Shown: positions 8,943 to 18,820, counted from the stretch's first letter. The stretch is DNA of 64,000 nucleotides from Weeksellaceae bacterium (GCA_022013695.1 JAKLPS010000025.1:1-64000); one strand, 5' to 3'. Notes: generated by a model from the letters alone, not told the origin. Program-made: numbers and translations.

Positions 8943-9761
8943 ATGAAAAAACTATTACTCGCTACTTTATTAGCATCGGCTATGGGGAATGCCCAAACTT
9001 CTATCTATACAGAGAGTTTTGAAGACATTACAGATTTACAAACTGCTGGCTGGACCCTTTACAACGACACCAATACACCCTACGGAACTTATGCATCACT
9101 ATTTACGAATGCTTGGGAAATAGTCTCTTGGGGCGGAGAAAGCGGCAATAAAGTTGCTACCTCCCCATCTTGGTTTACTGTAGTAGCGCCGGCAGACAGA
9201 TGGCTTGTTTCCCCAGCGATCACCATCCCTACAAACCATTCTGCAACACTTGAATTCTTTGCCAGATCTCACGATACAAGCCCTTTTGATGATGGTTTCA
9301 AATTAAAAATATCTACAACGAACACTGCTAAAACATCATTTTCGAACATCTTGTCTGTAGATCACGCCGTCGATGCTCCGATGGCGGATCAAACACCTTA
9401 TCAAGTAGATTTATCCGCCTATTCGGGAAAAACCGTTTTTTTAGCATGGGTTAATGATTACACCAACGGAAATTTACTTAGTATTGATGACATTGACGTT
9501 TCTACAACTCTATTGGCTGTAAACGATGCTGACAAAAGAAATTGGACAATCTATCCAAATCCTACAGCAGATTTTTTCACAATCGATAGTGCAAAAGATG
9601 TGACGGGTGTGAAGATTTATGATTTTTCAGGAAAAGTGGTGAAATCACTTTCAACCTTGGTTGATAACAAAGTTGATGTGTCTAATTTGGAAAATGGCAT
9701 TTATACAGTCTCTATAGAAACCAAATCTGGCACTCTGAGCAAAAAGATGATTAAGAAATAG
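8943..9761 (+). CDS. T9SS-secreted protein with choice-of-anchor J-like domain
   Basis: A 272-residue exported protein. The N-terminus MKKLLLATLLASAMGNAQ is a signal peptide. The middle part begins IYTESFED and contains W-rich strands with SPAITIP and FFARSHDT, the pattern of the cleaved-adhesin or choice-of-anchor J beta-sandwich found in secreted Bacteroidota proteins. The last 70 residues (from about 200) are a type A sorting domain: NWTIYPNPTADFFTI, then VKIYDFSGKVV, then GIYTVSI and a lysine-rich end. This directs the protein through the type IX secretion system, with removal of the domain at the surface. An ATG six codons upstream is possible, but the one chosen starts the signal peptide cleanly. 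Confidence 0.88.
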   Translation: MKKLLLATLLASAMGNAQTSIYTESFEDITDLQTAGWTLYNDTNTPYGTYASLFTNAWEIVSWGGESGNKVATSPSWFTVVAPADRWLVSPAITIPTNHSATLEFFARSHDTSPFDDGFKLKISTTNTAKTSFSNILSVDHAVDAPMADQTPYQVDLSAYSGKTVFLAWVNDYTNGNLLSIDDIDVSTTLLAVNDADKRNWTIYPNPTADFFTIDSAKDVTGVKIYDFSGKVVKSLSTLVDNKVDVSNLENGIYTVSIETKSGTLSKKMIKK

Positions 9762-9782
9762 GATCATAAAAACAATTGTAGC

Positions 9783-9813
9783 AAAGGCATTTCAAGCAGA
9801 GATGTCTTTTTTT
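9783..9813 (+). terminator. Terminator after the T9SS cargo gene
   Basis: AAAGGCAT (9783-9790) pairs with ATGTCTTT (9802-9809), allowing one G-T pair, and continues into a T run. Confidence 0.7.
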
Positions 9814-9834
9814 ATTTCCATTCCCAAAAATTGT

Positions 9835-9842
9835 TATATTTG
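9835..9842 (+). promoter_or_regulatory. TAnnTTTG box immediately before a GH3 gene
   Basis: TATATTTG ends only 6 nt before the ATG at 9849, so the transcript probably starts at or next to the start codon (leaderless). Confidence 0.5.
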
Positions 9843-9848
9843 TGAAGA

Positions 9849-11366
9849 ATGGCAACCAAAGCACTTTTCAATTCCGTGGTCAACTGGTTTATCCGTCAAA
9901 GGATAGATCAGATTGAACATTTCATCAAATATCCCGTCGAGACCCAAGAGGGTTTGCTTTTTTCCCAACTTTTCAATGCGGAGGAAACAGAGTACGGCGT
10001 GAAGTACGGTTTCAGCGGTATTTCCACGTACAAAGATTTTCGGAAAAAGGTTCCCATCGTATCCTACGAAGATTTTGAACCTTACATAGAAAGAGCAAGA
10101 CAGGGACAAAAAGACGTCTTCTGGCCAGGCGTCATAAAGCAATTTGCCAAATCATCTGGAACGACGAATGCCAAGAGCAAGTATATTCCCATCACTGCCG
10201 AGAGTTTGGAAGACTGCCACTACAAGGCTGGCAAAGACCTGATTTCTATTTATGTGAATAATCATCCAGAAAGTGAACTCTTCCAGCACAAAAACCTGAG
10301 ATTGGGCGGTAGCGCAGAGATGTATCAGGATTTCAATACCAAATTCGGAGATCTCTCTGCGATATTGATTGAGAATCTTCCCTTTTGGGTCGAGATTATC
10401 AATACACCGTGCAAAAAAACGTCGCTAATGTCCGAGTGGGAAAGCAAGATGAAAGCCATCATCAGCGAAGCAAAAAATGAGGACGTGGGAAGCCTAACTG
10501 GCGTTCCGAGCTGGATGATGGTGCTGCTGCAAAGGACTTTGCAGGAAACTGGGAAGGCTTCCATTTCAGAGTTGTGGCCCAATCTGGAGGTATTCTTTCA
10601 CGGCGGCATCAGTTTCAAACCCTACGACAATCAATACAAAGAAATCATTGGGAAAGATATCCGCTATTACGAGATCTACAATGCATCAGAAGGTTTTTTT
10701 GCCATCCAAGATCAATTGGGAAGCGATGAAATGCTGCTGATGCTGGATTACGGAATCTTCTACGAGTTTATTCCAATGGATCGCTATTTTGAAGGTTGTC
10801 GCAACGCCATTCCTATTCAAGAAGTGGAAATCAACAAGGATTATGCGCTTGTTGTGACAACGAATGGTGGCCTTTGGCGTTATTTGATTGGCGATACGGT
10901 GAAGTTTACCTCGGTCAATCCGTACCGAATCAAAATATCAGGCAGGACCAGACACTACATCAATGCCTTTGGCGAAGAACTAATGATAGACAATGTAGAA
11001 TCTGCGTTGAAGATTGCTTGCGAACAATTGGATGCCACCATCTCGGATTACACCGGTGCGCCCGTTTTTATGACCAACCGATCCAAAGGTTGCCACGAGT
11101 GGATCTTCGAATTCAACAAGCAGCCGGCCTGTCTTCAGGAATTTGCTAAAGTTTTTGACCGGTCATTAAAAACACTCAACTCCGATTACGAAGCCAAAAG
11201 ATACAACGATATTACGCTGAAGAGCCCCATCGTACATTCCGCAAAACCCAATCTTTTTTACGAATGGATGGCAAGCCGCGGCAAACTCGGTGGTCAGAAC
11301 AAAGTGCCAAGACTGAGCAACGACAGGCAGTATATCGATCCGCTATTGTCGTTGAATAAAAGTTGA
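9849..11366 (+). CDS. GH3 family acyl-adenylate-forming protein, copy 1
   Basis: A 505-residue protein of the GH3 family, named after plant enzymes that join carboxylic acids such as jasmonate and auxin to amino acids. They belong to the ANL adenylating superfamily. The nucleotide loop is SSGTTNAKSKYIPIT (about 106-120), the second adenylate motif is YYEIYNASEGFF (about 275-286), and the C-terminal hinge is KISGRTRHYINAFGEEL. All core ATP-binding motifs are therefore present. In Flavobacteriia the substrate is unknown. It is a single gene with its own promoter box. A second copy lies at 59215, sharing the same motifs and length, so this genome keeps at least two. Confidence 0.9.
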   Translation: MATKALFNSVVNWFIRQRIDQIEHFIKYPVETQEGLLFSQLFNAEETEYGVKYGFSGISTYKDFRKKVPIVSYEDFEPYIERARQGQKDVFWPGVIKQFAKSSGTTNAKSKYIPITAESLEDCHYKAGKDLISIYVNNHPESELFQHKNLRLGGSAEMYQDFNTKFGDLSAILIENLPFWVEIINTPCKKTSLMSEWESKMKAIISEAKNEDVGSLTGVPSWMMVLLQRTLQETGKASISELWPNLEVFFHGGISFKPYDNQYKEIIGKDIRYYEIYNASEGFFAIQDQLGSDEMLLMLDYGIFYEFIPMDRYFEGCRNAIPIQEVEINKDYALVVTTNGGLWRYLIGDTVKFTSVNPYRIKISGRTRHYINAFGEELMIDNVESALKIACEQLDATISDYTGAPVFMTNRSKGCHEWIFEFNKQPACLQEFAKVFDRSLKTLNSDYEAKRYNDITLKSPIVHSAKPNLFYEWMASRGKLGGQNKVPRLSNDRQYIDPLLSLNKS

Positions 11367-11412
11367 TTAAATTTTTGGATGTAGAATTACCAGAATACTT
11401 ATAAAATAGGAA

Positions 11413-13062
11413 TTATCCTATCAACTCTTTCGCCTGAGAAATCGCAGCTTCTGTAATTTTGGATCCAGAAATCAACTGTGCAATTTCCTGCAGTTTTTCA
11501 TCTTCGGATAGTTTCACGATGGTGGTTTTAGTCATGGCATTGTCATCAAATTTTACCACTTTGTAGTTTTCACGGCCTTTTGCTGCAACTTGCGCAAGAT
11601 GTGTGATGACGATCAATTGGAGATTCTGAGACATTTCTTGCATCAGTTTTCCCATTTCTTCCGCAATTCTTCCGGAGACGCCTGTGTCTATCTCGTCCAG
11701 GATCAAAGTCGGGAGCTCATTGTTTTGCGCCATTATTTTTTTGATGGCCAGCATCACCCGCGAGCGCTCGCCCCCAGAAACCGCGTTTTGGATGGGTTTC
11801 AAAGGAAAGCCAGAGTTCGCCCGAAATAAAATTTGAATATGATTTTTCCCAAGCAGATTGAATCGGTCGGCATCGCGCAAATCGATTTTGAGAGTGGCTT
11901 TTTCCAAGCCTAATTTAAAAAATATATCTTGAGCCTGTTTCTCCAACTCACCAGCGAATTTCGATCGCCTTTCGGATAATTTTTGGCTTAATAGAAGAAG
12001 ATCTTTTTCGATCAGGTGTAGATTCCTTTCTTTCTCATCAATTTGATTTTCAATGGTTTCCAAAGAATTTTGACCGGCTGCCAATGCTTCCCTGATTTCC
12101 AAAAGTCCCTGCACGTTGTTGACCTGATGCTTCAGAAAGAGCGCATTCAAGCGGTTGACAGCAGTGAGTAAGGATTGCAAAAGGTGGGGATCCATTTCTA
12201 GGCTTTCAGCAGTGCTTTCGATCTCGGAATTGATGTCTTTAAGCTCCAGATAAGTCGCCTCCAACCTCTGTCCCAGTTCCCGATAATCCGACGATATTGC
12301 TGAGAGCCGAGCCATTTTATTTTTAATGTCAAAAAGCCCAGGCAATAGTCCAAATTCTTCTTGACCCAGTTTTGAAAGAATTTCCGAAAGATTTTCCCCA
12401 ATTAGACCAGCATTTTCCTGAGTCTGCAATTGGTTCTGAATTTCGTCAAAATCCAAATCATACAGCTGCATTTCCTCCAATTCGGCCAAGAGAAAATTTT
12501 TGTAATCCGATTCTTTGTTGCTTTCAGCCAGCACAGACTTCAATCGTTCAATTTCTCTTTTTGTTATGTTATACTGCTCGTAATAGCTTTGATAATCAGC
12601 CAGTAGCGAATTATTTTTGGCCAGTCCGTCTAAAATTCCAAATTGGAAATGCTCCGTGAAAAGATCCGATGTTTCGAACTGCGAATGAATATCGATCAAT
12701 TTGGACGACAATTCTTTGAGAATGTCCAGGGTTACCGGCACATCATTTACGAAGGCTCGGGACTTCCCGCCATTAGAAATTTCTCTGCGGATGATGGTTT
12801 TTTCTTCGAAGTCCAGATCTTTTTCTTCAAAGAACTCTCGGAACTTGTCGCTGATTTGGAATTCGGTTTCAACGATGCTTTTGATGTCAGATTTGGCAAA
12901 GGATTTGGCGTCGGCTCTTTCGCCCATTAGCAAACGCAATGCGCCAAGAATGATGGATTTTCCTGCGCCGGTTTCTCCCGTGATGACTTGGAGGCCTTGC
13001 CCGAGATCGATCTCAAGCCTGTCGATCAGCGCAAAATTCTGAATAAAAATTCTTGAAAGCAT
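11413..13062 (-). CDS. recN: DNA repair protein RecN
   Basis: SMC-like ATPase acting in double-strand break repair. The Walker A motif is GETGAGKS at residues 29-36, a long coiled coil fills about 150-370, and the C-terminal half carries the ABC signature AVSGGERSRVMLA and Walker B LPTLILDEIDTGVSG. At 549 residues it is the normal size. It is the last gene of the minus-strand group bamD-rpoZ-coaBC-porD-recN, an arrangement common in Flavobacteriia, and starts 36 nt after the porD-like gene. No good terminator is seen in the 46 nt before the convergent GH3 gene. Confidence 0.96.
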   Translation of the reverse strand: MLSRIFIQNFALIDRLEIDLGQGLQVITGETGAGKSIILGALRLLMGERADAKSFAKSDIKSIVETEFQISDKFREFFEEKDLDFEEKTIIRREISNGGKSRAFVNDVPVTLDILKELSSKLIDIHSQFETSDLFTEHFQFGILDGLAKNNSLLADYQSYYEQYNITKREIERLKSVLAESNKESDYKNFLLAELEEMQLYDLDFDEIQNQLQTQENAGLIGENLSEILSKLGQEEFGLLPGLFDIKNKMARLSAISSDYRELGQRLEATYLELKDINSEIESTAESLEMDPHLLQSLLTAVNRLNALFLKHQVNNVQGLLEIREALAAGQNSLETIENQIDEKERNLHLIEKDLLLLSQKLSERRSKFAGELEKQAQDIFFKLGLEKATLKIDLRDADRFNLLGKNHIQILFRANSGFPLKPIQNAVSGGERSRVMLAIKKIMAQNNELPTLILDEIDTGVSGRIAEEMGKLMQEMSQNLQLIVITHLAQVAAKGRENYKVVKFDDNAMTKTTIVKLSEDEKLQEIAQLISGSKITEAAISQAKELIG

Positions 13063-13098
13063 CCGTTTAATTATTAATTGTGAATTGTCAATTAAGAA

Positions 13099-14004
13099 TT
13101 ATTTCCACTTATTCCATTTGCTATCGATATCTTTGGGCGCAAAGGTGCTCATCAAAGTTTTCAATTCGCTAATGTTGACCGATGCGTTGTTTCCAGAGTC
13201 GAAAATATTAAAAATCTCGGTGCTTTTGCTCTCCAGAAAGACATTGAAAGGGTAGTTCATTTGGAAATTGTTATCGTAAAACTTGAGTTGCATCAGCGAT
13301 TCGGCTATTGTTTTTTTGGCGGGTCCTTGATCTGCTTTTGCCAGATTGTCGAGTCCAGCACGATGATAGCTGTAGAAAACGGTTCGCAAAGTAGAGGTGT
13401 TTTCATTTTCCAGTCCCGAGATCAGCGCGCCGCGATTTCTCTGACTTTCGATTTGGTTCCAGCCTTCATAATTTTGATTCTGAGAGTTTTGAGCAATTTT
13501 ATACGCTTTGTCAAACCAGGGCTGTCCGCCCTTCAGCTGGAAACTGTCTCCGTCGTAGCCCAAAATCACATAAATGTAAAAGCTGATCACATCGATGAGG
13601 TTTTTCCCAGAAAACTGTCTTTCGTTGAAGACCAGATTTTCGTTTTCGTTGTATTCAAAAGAGAAATTGGTATCGTTGATGTTCATCAAAGGCGATTCAT
13701 ACTGTGCATTGAAAACCGGTCGGGTAGCCTGCACCACGAGCGTACCTTTGAAAGTGCTGTTGGTAGGGCGTTCCGAAATAACCATGGCAAAGTTGCATTT
13801 GATTTTTTCGAAGTTTTGAAGTTTTTTCCCCGTCCAGCTGGTATTATTGATGAAGTCTCGCAAAGATTTTTCCAAAGTTCGGAAAACCTGCGTGTTGCTT
13901 CCCGCAATCTGTTGAGAGTTGATCTGGACATTCGCCAAAAGTTCCTGCGAATAGGCAGTTTGGACAAAGAATAATGCGCCAATGATATAGAGTAGTTTTT
14001 TCAT
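13099..14004 (-). CDS. DUF4835 family protein (PorD-type)
   Basis: A 301-residue exported protein with signal peptide MKKLLYIIGALFFVQTAYS. The mature start QELLANVQINSQQIAGSN is typical of the DUF4835 family, which has been linked to the type IX secretion system under the name PorD; I state that name from memory and with caution. The protein is probably periplasmic. It has no catalytic motif that I can name. The neighbours bamD, coaBC and recN are the usual company of this family in Flavobacteriia, which supports the assignment. It starts 113 nt after the coaBC stop codon. Confidence 0.87.
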   Translation of the reverse strand: MKKLLYIIGALFFVQTAYSQELLANVQINSQQIAGSNTQVFRTLEKSLRDFINNTSWTGKKLQNFEKIKCNFAMVISERPTNSTFKGTLVVQATRPVFNAQYESPLMNINDTNFSFEYNENENLVFNERQFSGKNLIDVISFYIYVILGYDGDSFQLKGGQPWFDKAYKIAQNSQNQNYEGWNQIESQRNRGALISGLENENTSTLRTVFYSYHRAGLDNLAKADQGPAKKTIAESLMQLKFYDNNFQMNYPFNVFLESKSTEIFNIFDSGNNASVNISELKTLMSTFAPKDIDSKWNKWK

Positions 14005-14117
14005 TCGGGGATCAAAATGTTTGTAAATTTAGGGAAAACTTTGTCAATGTGAGTTACCGCTATTCTAAATTTCAGCGATAATATTACACGGATTAGAACG
14101 GAAAATGGTTGGGTTTC

Positions 14118-15311
14118 TTACAATTTTTGTTCAATAAAATCTAAGAGGTCTTTTGCAACCGCTTCTTTGGATTTCAAGGAAAATGATTGTTCTTCTGTCG
14201 GCGTGAAAATTTTCACCTTATTGGTGGCGTTTGCAAATCCCGCTCCTTCGTCCCGAAGCGAGTTTAGGACGATCATATCGAGATTTTTCTTGATTAATTT
14301 GTCCCTAGCATTTTCCTCTTCATTTTGCGTTTCCAAAGCGAAACCTACGAGAAACTGTTGGGCTTTTTTTTCGCCCATTGTTCGGAGAATGTCTTTATTT
14401 TTAATTAATTCGATGGTGAGTTCGTTGTCCTTTTTCTTGATTTTCTCCTTTGCTTTGACTTTCGGGGTGTAATCTGCAACGGCGGCGCTCATTATCGCAA
14501 CATCTGCATCTTCATAATACTTGAAAACCTCATCAAACATTTCTTGCGCAGACGTTACTTTGCAAAGTTTAATATTTTCATCTTCAACCTTCTGAGATGA
14601 TGGTCCGGAAATCAAAACCACTTTTGCTCCCCGTTTTGCAGCTTCTTTGGCCAAATCAAATCCCATTTTTCCGGAGGAATGATTGCCGACAAAGCGCACG
14701 GGATCAATATTTTCGTAAGTCGGACCAGCTGTTATTAAAAATTTCTTCCCTGCAAAAGTCTGCTTAGCATCAGAAAACTGATTTTCTAAAACTGATAATA
14801 TTGTTGCAGGTTCTGCTAGTCTGCCTTGTCCGGTAAGTCCGCTCGCCAATTCGCCAAATTCTGCCGGAATGATTGTATGTCCGAAACTTTCAGCCGTTTT
14901 TAAGTTTCTTGTAACGGCTGGATGAGCGTACATATCGAGATCCATTGCTGGAGCAATGATCACAGGGCACTTGGCAGACATATAAACAGCCATCAGAAAG
15001 TTGTCGCAGATTCCGACCGTAATTTTGGCCAAAGTATGGGCTGTGCAAGGTGCCATCAACATCAGATCTGCCCAAAGTGCCAGTTCCACGTGATTATTCC
15101 AAGTTTTGTTATCATCAAAAAAATCGGTATAAACGGAATGCTTGGACAGTGTAGAAAGCGTAAGCGGCGAGACGAAATCTTGCGCCGACTTTGTCAGTAC
15201 AATTTTGACCTCTGCGCCAGATTTTACAAGATCCCGCACCAGATAATTCATTTTGTAAGCAGCGATGCCTCCGGTTATTCCAAGGATTATCTTTTTGCCT
15301 TGCAAGCTCAT
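14118..15311 (-). CDS. coaBC: Bifunctional phosphopantothenoylcysteine decarboxylase/phosphopantothenate-cysteine ligase
   Basis: Carries out two steps of coenzyme A synthesis: ligation of cysteine to 4'-phosphopantothenate and decarboxylation of the product. The N-terminal flavoprotein half has GGIAAYK (about 11-17), the histidine in WNNHVELALWADLM and PAMDLDMY, where many bacteria have PAMN. The C-terminal half has ITAGPTYENIDPVRFVGN followed by SSGKMG, then AAVADYTPK and KKDILRTMGEKK-like segments. The frame stays open for 27 more codons upstream, but the ATG at 15311 matches the family N-terminus MSLQGKKIILGITGG. The terminator at 15356-15399 lies before it, so it probably has its own promoter; TACTTTCG near 15330 is a weak candidate. 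Confidence 0.95.
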   Translation of the reverse strand: MSLQGKKIILGITGGIAAYKMNYLVRDLVKSGAEVKIVLTKSAQDFVSPLTLSTLSKHSVYTDFFDDNKTWNNHVELALWADLMLMAPCTAHTLAKITVGICDNFLMAVYMSAKCPVIIAPAMDLDMYAHPAVTRNLKTAESFGHTIIPAEFGELASGLTGQGRLAEPATILSVLENQFSDAKQTFAGKKFLITAGPTYENIDPVRFVGNHSSGKMGFDLAKEAAKRGAKVVLISGPSSQKVEDENIKLCKVTSAQEMFDEVFKYYEDADVAIMSAAVADYTPKVKAKEKIKKKDNELTIELIKNKDILRTMGEKKAQQFLVGFALETQNEEENARDKLIKKNLDMIVLNSLRDEGAGFANATNKVKIFTPTEEQSFSLKSKEAVAKDLLDFIEQKL

Positions 15312-15355
15312 TTTGAGTTGTTTTTTGAACAACGAAAGTATTAATAATTTTGGTA

Positions 15356-15399
15356 ACAAAAAAACCGTCTTGCAAAAGGAAGGCTTGTGCAAGACGGTT
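15356..15399 (-). terminator. Terminator between rpoZ and coaBC
   Basis: A 12-bp perfect stem: AACCGTCTTGCA (15363-15374) pairs with TGCAAGACGGTT (15388-15399). On the minus strand a run of seven or more T follows. It splits the bamD operon into bamD-rpoZ and coaBC-porD-recN, or attenuates between them. Confidence 0.85.
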
Positions 15400-15422
15400 C
15401 TAATATTTTCAGATCTGGGAGA

Positions 15423-15746
15423 TTAGTTTTGCTCGTCAGTTTTTCTGTAGTAGATTTCATCATCCAGCCATTCTCTGATAGCGATGGAGGTTGGCTTAGG
15501 CATTTTTTCGTAATGTTTGGAGATTTCTATCTGCTCTCTGTTTTCAAAAACTTCCTCCAAAGTAGAGTTGTGCACCGCAAATTCATCGAGTTTACTATGC
15601 AGTTCTGTTCGGATTTCTCCGTTGATTTGCTCTGCTCTTTTGCCCATTATCACGATTGCTTCATAGATGCTGGCGACTTTTGCTTCGATTTTATCTTTGT
15701 CGTAAGTGATGGTACTTACTTCTGCTTTTGTATCTTTAAGGCTCAT
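15423..15746 (-). CDS. rpoZ: DNA-directed RNA polymerase omega subunit
   Basis: A 107-residue omega subunit of the Bacteroidota type, which helps fold and hold the beta' subunit in RNA polymerase. The central helix IYEAIVIMGKRAEQING is the omega signature, with the conserved basic residues after it; the C-terminal SIAIREWLDDEIYYRK is typical of this phylum's longer form. It follows bamD after a gap of 33 nt, so the two are very likely cotranscribed, and a strong terminator follows it. The function rests on family similarity and on the conserved bamD-rpoZ-coaBC order. Confidence 0.92.
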   Translation of the reverse strand: MSLKDTKAEVSTITYDKDKIEAKVASIYEAIVIMGKRAEQINGEIRTELHSKLDEFAVHNSTLEEVFENREQIEISKHYEKMPKPTSIAIREWLDDEIYYRKTDEQN

Positions 15747-15779
15747 TGGGCGAATTGTTTAGGGTTGCAAATATACGAA

Positions 15780-16772
15780 TTATCTTTTAAACTTGAAAGT
15801 GGCCTGTGGCTCTGGCGAATTGATCTTCGCACTATCTCTTCTAGCTTGGTCCGCAGAGTTTTCCATTTTCAGCTGATTTTTTTCCTGCTCTATTTCTTTC
15901 TTCTCGGTTTCTTTGGCGTCAGAATTTTTGACCTTCGCTTCATATTCGGCCTTTCTTTTCTCCACCTCAGCTTGCAAAGCGGCAAACTTCACTTTTTCCG
16001 CATCCAATTTTACAGAAAGATCGTCTGCGGTTTTAGAATATTCAGAATTGGGAAGTTCGTTAGCAATTCTTTTGGTATAAGAGGCTGCAGCATTCAGCCG
16101 TTCTTTTTTGAGGTCATAAACAGAATTGACGGCCAGTTCATATTTAGACTTCATAATGATATCGTAGATCTTGGGTCTCAGTTTGGTGGCTGGGAAATCC
16201 TCCAGCACGTTCTCAAAAGCCACGGTGGCGGCTTTATATTCGCCCATTTTGTAATACTGCTTGGCGTTTTCGAACGCTTTGAATTCCAACTTGTAAGTTA
16301 ATTCATCCACCAATTGGTTGATGTTTTTGGAACGTTCCGAGTCCGGATAGTCGTTTAGAAAGTTCTGTAACTCTGTGATGGCAGATTCTGTATTGCTCTG
16401 GTCCAGATTGTACTGCAAAGAGCCTTCGTAATAACACAACGCAGATAAGTAGGCCGCTTCTTCTTTTCTGGTGTCTTGTGGAAAACTGATCACAAAATTT
16501 TTGAATTGGTTGGCTGCCAATTTGTAGTTTTTGTCATAATAGTTGGCGTACGCAGAGTTGAAAACCACGTTGGGCGCATCATCTGTTCCCGCTACCAGAT
16601 TGGGCAATCTATCATATAGCGCCAAGGCATCGGACCATTTTTTCTTTGCAAATTTTTCGTTAGCCACTTTTAAGATAAAATCTTTATCGGCGCTCTTCAT
16701 AGCCCGGTCCATTTCGGTTTTGCAAGACAGCAAAATCACGGACAACAGCAATAAACTAATATATTTCTTCAT
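15780..16772 (-). CDS. bamD: Outer membrane protein assembly factor BamD
   Basis: Outer-membrane lipoprotein of the BAM complex, which inserts beta-barrel proteins. The signal MKKYISLLLLSVILLSC has a lipobox with the lipidated Cys at residue 17. TPR-like repeats fill about 25-240 (for example FAKKKWSDALALYDRLP, and AYANYYDKNYKLAANQFKNF). A coiled, Lys/Glu-rich segment (about 255-310) and a short basic end complete it; this tail makes it longer (330 residues) than the 245 of E. coli. It is the first gene of the operon and has a clear promoter box upstream. Confidence 0.93.
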   Translation of the reverse strand: MKKYISLLLLSVILLSCKTEMDRAMKSADKDFILKVANEKFAKKKWSDALALYDRLPNLVAGTDDAPNVVFNSAYANYYDKNYKLAANQFKNFVISFPQDTRKEEAAYLSALCYYEGSLQYNLDQSNTESAITELQNFLNDYPDSERSKNINQLVDELTYKLEFKAFENAKQYYKMGEYKAATVAFENVLEDFPATKLRPKIYDIIMKSKYELAVNSVYDLKKERLNAAASYTKRIANELPNSEYSKTADDLSVKLDAEKVKFAALQAEVEKRKAEYEAKVKNSDAKETEKKEIEQEKNQLKMENSADQARRDSAKINSPEPQATFKFKR

Positions 16773-16815
16773 AATTCCCGCCAGAAAAATCTGACCCTTG
16801 ATTGTAATTAATTTG

Positions 16816-16823
16816 CAAAAATA
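16816..16823 (-). promoter_or_regulatory. TAnnTTTG promoter box for bamD
   Basis: On the minus strand TATTTTTG followed by C, 43 nt before the bamD start codon. It is the only clear -7 box upstream of the bamD-rpoZ group. No -33 TTG at standard spacing. Confidence 0.5.
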
Positions 16824-16969
16824 AAACTTTTTTTCCCAAAACTTTTTTTTTATGAAAGATTAACGTTTTCTTTTGCCGGAAGTTACACTAGAGGAAAGCA
16901 GATCGGCTCAATCGCTATATCTAAAGCCTAATATGTGAGTTCTAACTTCAGACATCTCAAGAAATAGTG

Positions 16970-16977
16970 TATTTTTG
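16970..16977 (+). promoter_or_regulatory. TAnnTTTG promoter box for lepA
   Basis: TATTTTTG followed by C, 19 nt before the lepA start codon. Confidence 0.5.
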
Positions 16978-16996
16978 CAAATTACAAGAATTTTAA

Positions 16997-18793
16997 ATGA
17001 AAAACATCAGGAATTTCTGCATCATTGCACATATCGATCACGGTAAAAGTACTTTGGCAGATCGTCTTTTAGAATATACCAACACCGTTACCCAAAGAGA
17101 GTTGCAGGCACAAACTCTGGATGATATGGATCTGGAAAAAGAACGCGGAATCACCATCAAGTCGCACGCCATCCAAATGGATTATGAACTGAATGGTGAA
17201 CACTATATTTTAAATTTGATTGACACCCCAGGTCACGTGGATTTTTCCTACGAGGTTTCTCGTTCTATCGCGGCTTGCGAGGGGGCGCTTTTGATTGTAG
17301 ATGCAGCGCAAAGCATTCAGGCGCAGACGATTAGCAATTTATATTTGGCTCTAGAAAACGATCTGGAAATCATTCCCATTCTTAATAAAATAGATCTTCC
17401 ATCTGCCAATCCAGAAGAAGTGACCGACGAGATTATGGGACTTTTGGGCTGTAAATACGAAGATGTTCTGAGAGTTTCCGGAAAAACCGGCGAAGGCGTT
17501 CACCATTTGTTGGAGGAGATTGTCAAAAGAGTTCCGCCACCCGTTGGCGATCCAAAAGCGCCGCTTCAGGCATTGATTTTTGACTCTGTTTATAATCCTT
17601 TTCGAGGAATCGAAGCCTATTTCAAGGTCGTGAACGGCAGCATTTCTAAAAACGAAAAAATCAAATTCTTCGCCACCGGTAAAGAATACGGCGCCGATGA
17701 AGTTGGCACTTTGAAACTAAAGCAAGTTCCGAAAAACACAATAGAATGTGGCGATGTAGGTTACATTATTTCCGGGATCAAAGATGCTCGGGAAGTAAAG
17801 GTAGGCGATACGATTACCTCTTTCGTGAATCCAGCTTCTGAAGCCATCGACGGTTTTGAAGAAGTAAAGCCAATGGTTTTTGCCGGAATCTATCCCATTG
17901 AATCTGAGGATTTTGAGGAATTAAGATTTTCATTAGAAAAGTTAAGACTGAATGACGCTTCTTTGGTTTTCGAGCCGGAAAGCTCTGCGGCACTTGGTTT
18001 TGGTTTCCGTTGCGGATTCCTGGGAATGCTTCACATGGAAATCGTTCAGGAACGTTTGGATCGCGAATTCAATATGGATGTAATTACGACGGTTCCCAAT
18101 GTTTCGTACCACGGCTATTCCAAGAAAGATCCCGAAACCGCTATCCTCATCAACAATCCTTCGGAAATGATTGACCCCAATCTTTTGGATCGAGTAGAAG
18201 AACCTTATATCAAAGCCGCAATTATTACCAAATCCGACTTTGTTGGTGCAGTGATGACGCTTTGTATAGAGAAAAGAGGCGAGATCGTGGGTCAAAGTTA
18301 TTTGACGGCTGACAGAGTAGAATTGACTTTCAATATGCCATTGGCAGAAGTTGTTTTCGATTTTTATGACCGACTAAAGTCTATTTCAAAAGGTTACGCT
18401 TCATTTGATTATTCTCCGATCGGAATGCGTGCCTCGAAGTTGGTAAAAATGGATATTCTCATCAATGGCGATATGGTAGATGCTTTATCTTCATTGATTC
18501 ACGATTCTAATGCTTACCACATCGGTAAAAAAATGTGTGAGAAATTGCGTGAATTGATTCCCAGACAACAGTTTGATATTGCTGTTCAGGCGGCTTTGGG
18601 AGCGAAAGTTATTGCCAGAGAAACCATCAAAGCTTTGAGAAAAGACGTTACTGCAAAATGTTACGGAGGTGATATTTCCAGAAAACGTAAACTTCTTGAA
18701 AAGCAGAAAGAAGGTAAAAAGAAAATGAAGCAGATTGGTAGAGTAGAAATCCCGCAGTCAGCTTTTATGGCTGTTTTGAAATTAAATGACTAA
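16997..18793 (+). CDS. lepA: Elongation factor 4 (LepA)
   Basis: Ribosome-associated translational GTPase thought to act on stalled or back-translocating ribosomes. At 598 residues it is full length. The G1 loop AHIDHGKST is at 11-19, G2 lies in RGITIKSH, G3 is DTPGHVDF (about 76-83) and G4 NKID (about 130). The LepA-specific C-terminal domain is present with [26 protein letters not shown] near the end. It is a single gene with its own promoter box and terminator, divergent from bamD. Confidence 0.97.
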   Translation: MKNIRNFCIIAHIDHGKSTLADRLLEYTNTVTQRELQAQTLDDMDLEKERGITIKSHAIQMDYELNGEHYILNLIDTPGHVDFSYEVSRSIAACEGALLIVDAAQSIQAQTISNLYLALENDLEIIPILNKIDLPSANPEEVTDEIMGLLGCKYEDVLRVSGKTGEGVHHLLEEIVKRVPPPVGDPKAPLQALIFDSVYNPFRGIEAYFKVVNGSISKNEKIKFFATGKEYGADEVGTLKLKQVPKNTIECGDVGYIISGIKDAREVKVGDTITSFVNPASEAIDGFEEVKPMVFAGIYPIESEDFEELRFSLEKLRLNDASLVFEPESSAALGFGFRCGFLGMLHMEIVQERLDREFNMDVITTVPNVSYHGYSKKDPETAILINNPSEMIDPNLLDRVEEPYIKAAIITKSDFVGAVMTLCIEKRGEIVGQSYLTADRVELTFNMPLAEVVFDFYDRLKSISKGYASFDYSPIGMRASKLVKMDILINGDMVDALSSLIHDSNAYHIGKKMCEKLRELIPRQQFDIAVQAALGAKVIARETIKALRKDVTAKCYGGDISRKRKLLEKQKEGKKKMKQIGRVEIPQSAFMAVLKLND

Positions 18794-18820
18794 AATTAAT
18801 TTGATTTAATTAAAATATAA

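Noticed and set aside
13261-13974. 237-codon open frame opposite the PorD-like gene
   Set aside because: Antisense shadow; the minus-strand gene has a signal peptide and operon context.
15387-16301. 304-codon open frame on the plus strand, opposite rpoZ and bamD
   Set aside because: It lies antisense to two well-supported genes, has a Phe/Leu/Ile-rich translation typical of shadow frames, and shows no domain.
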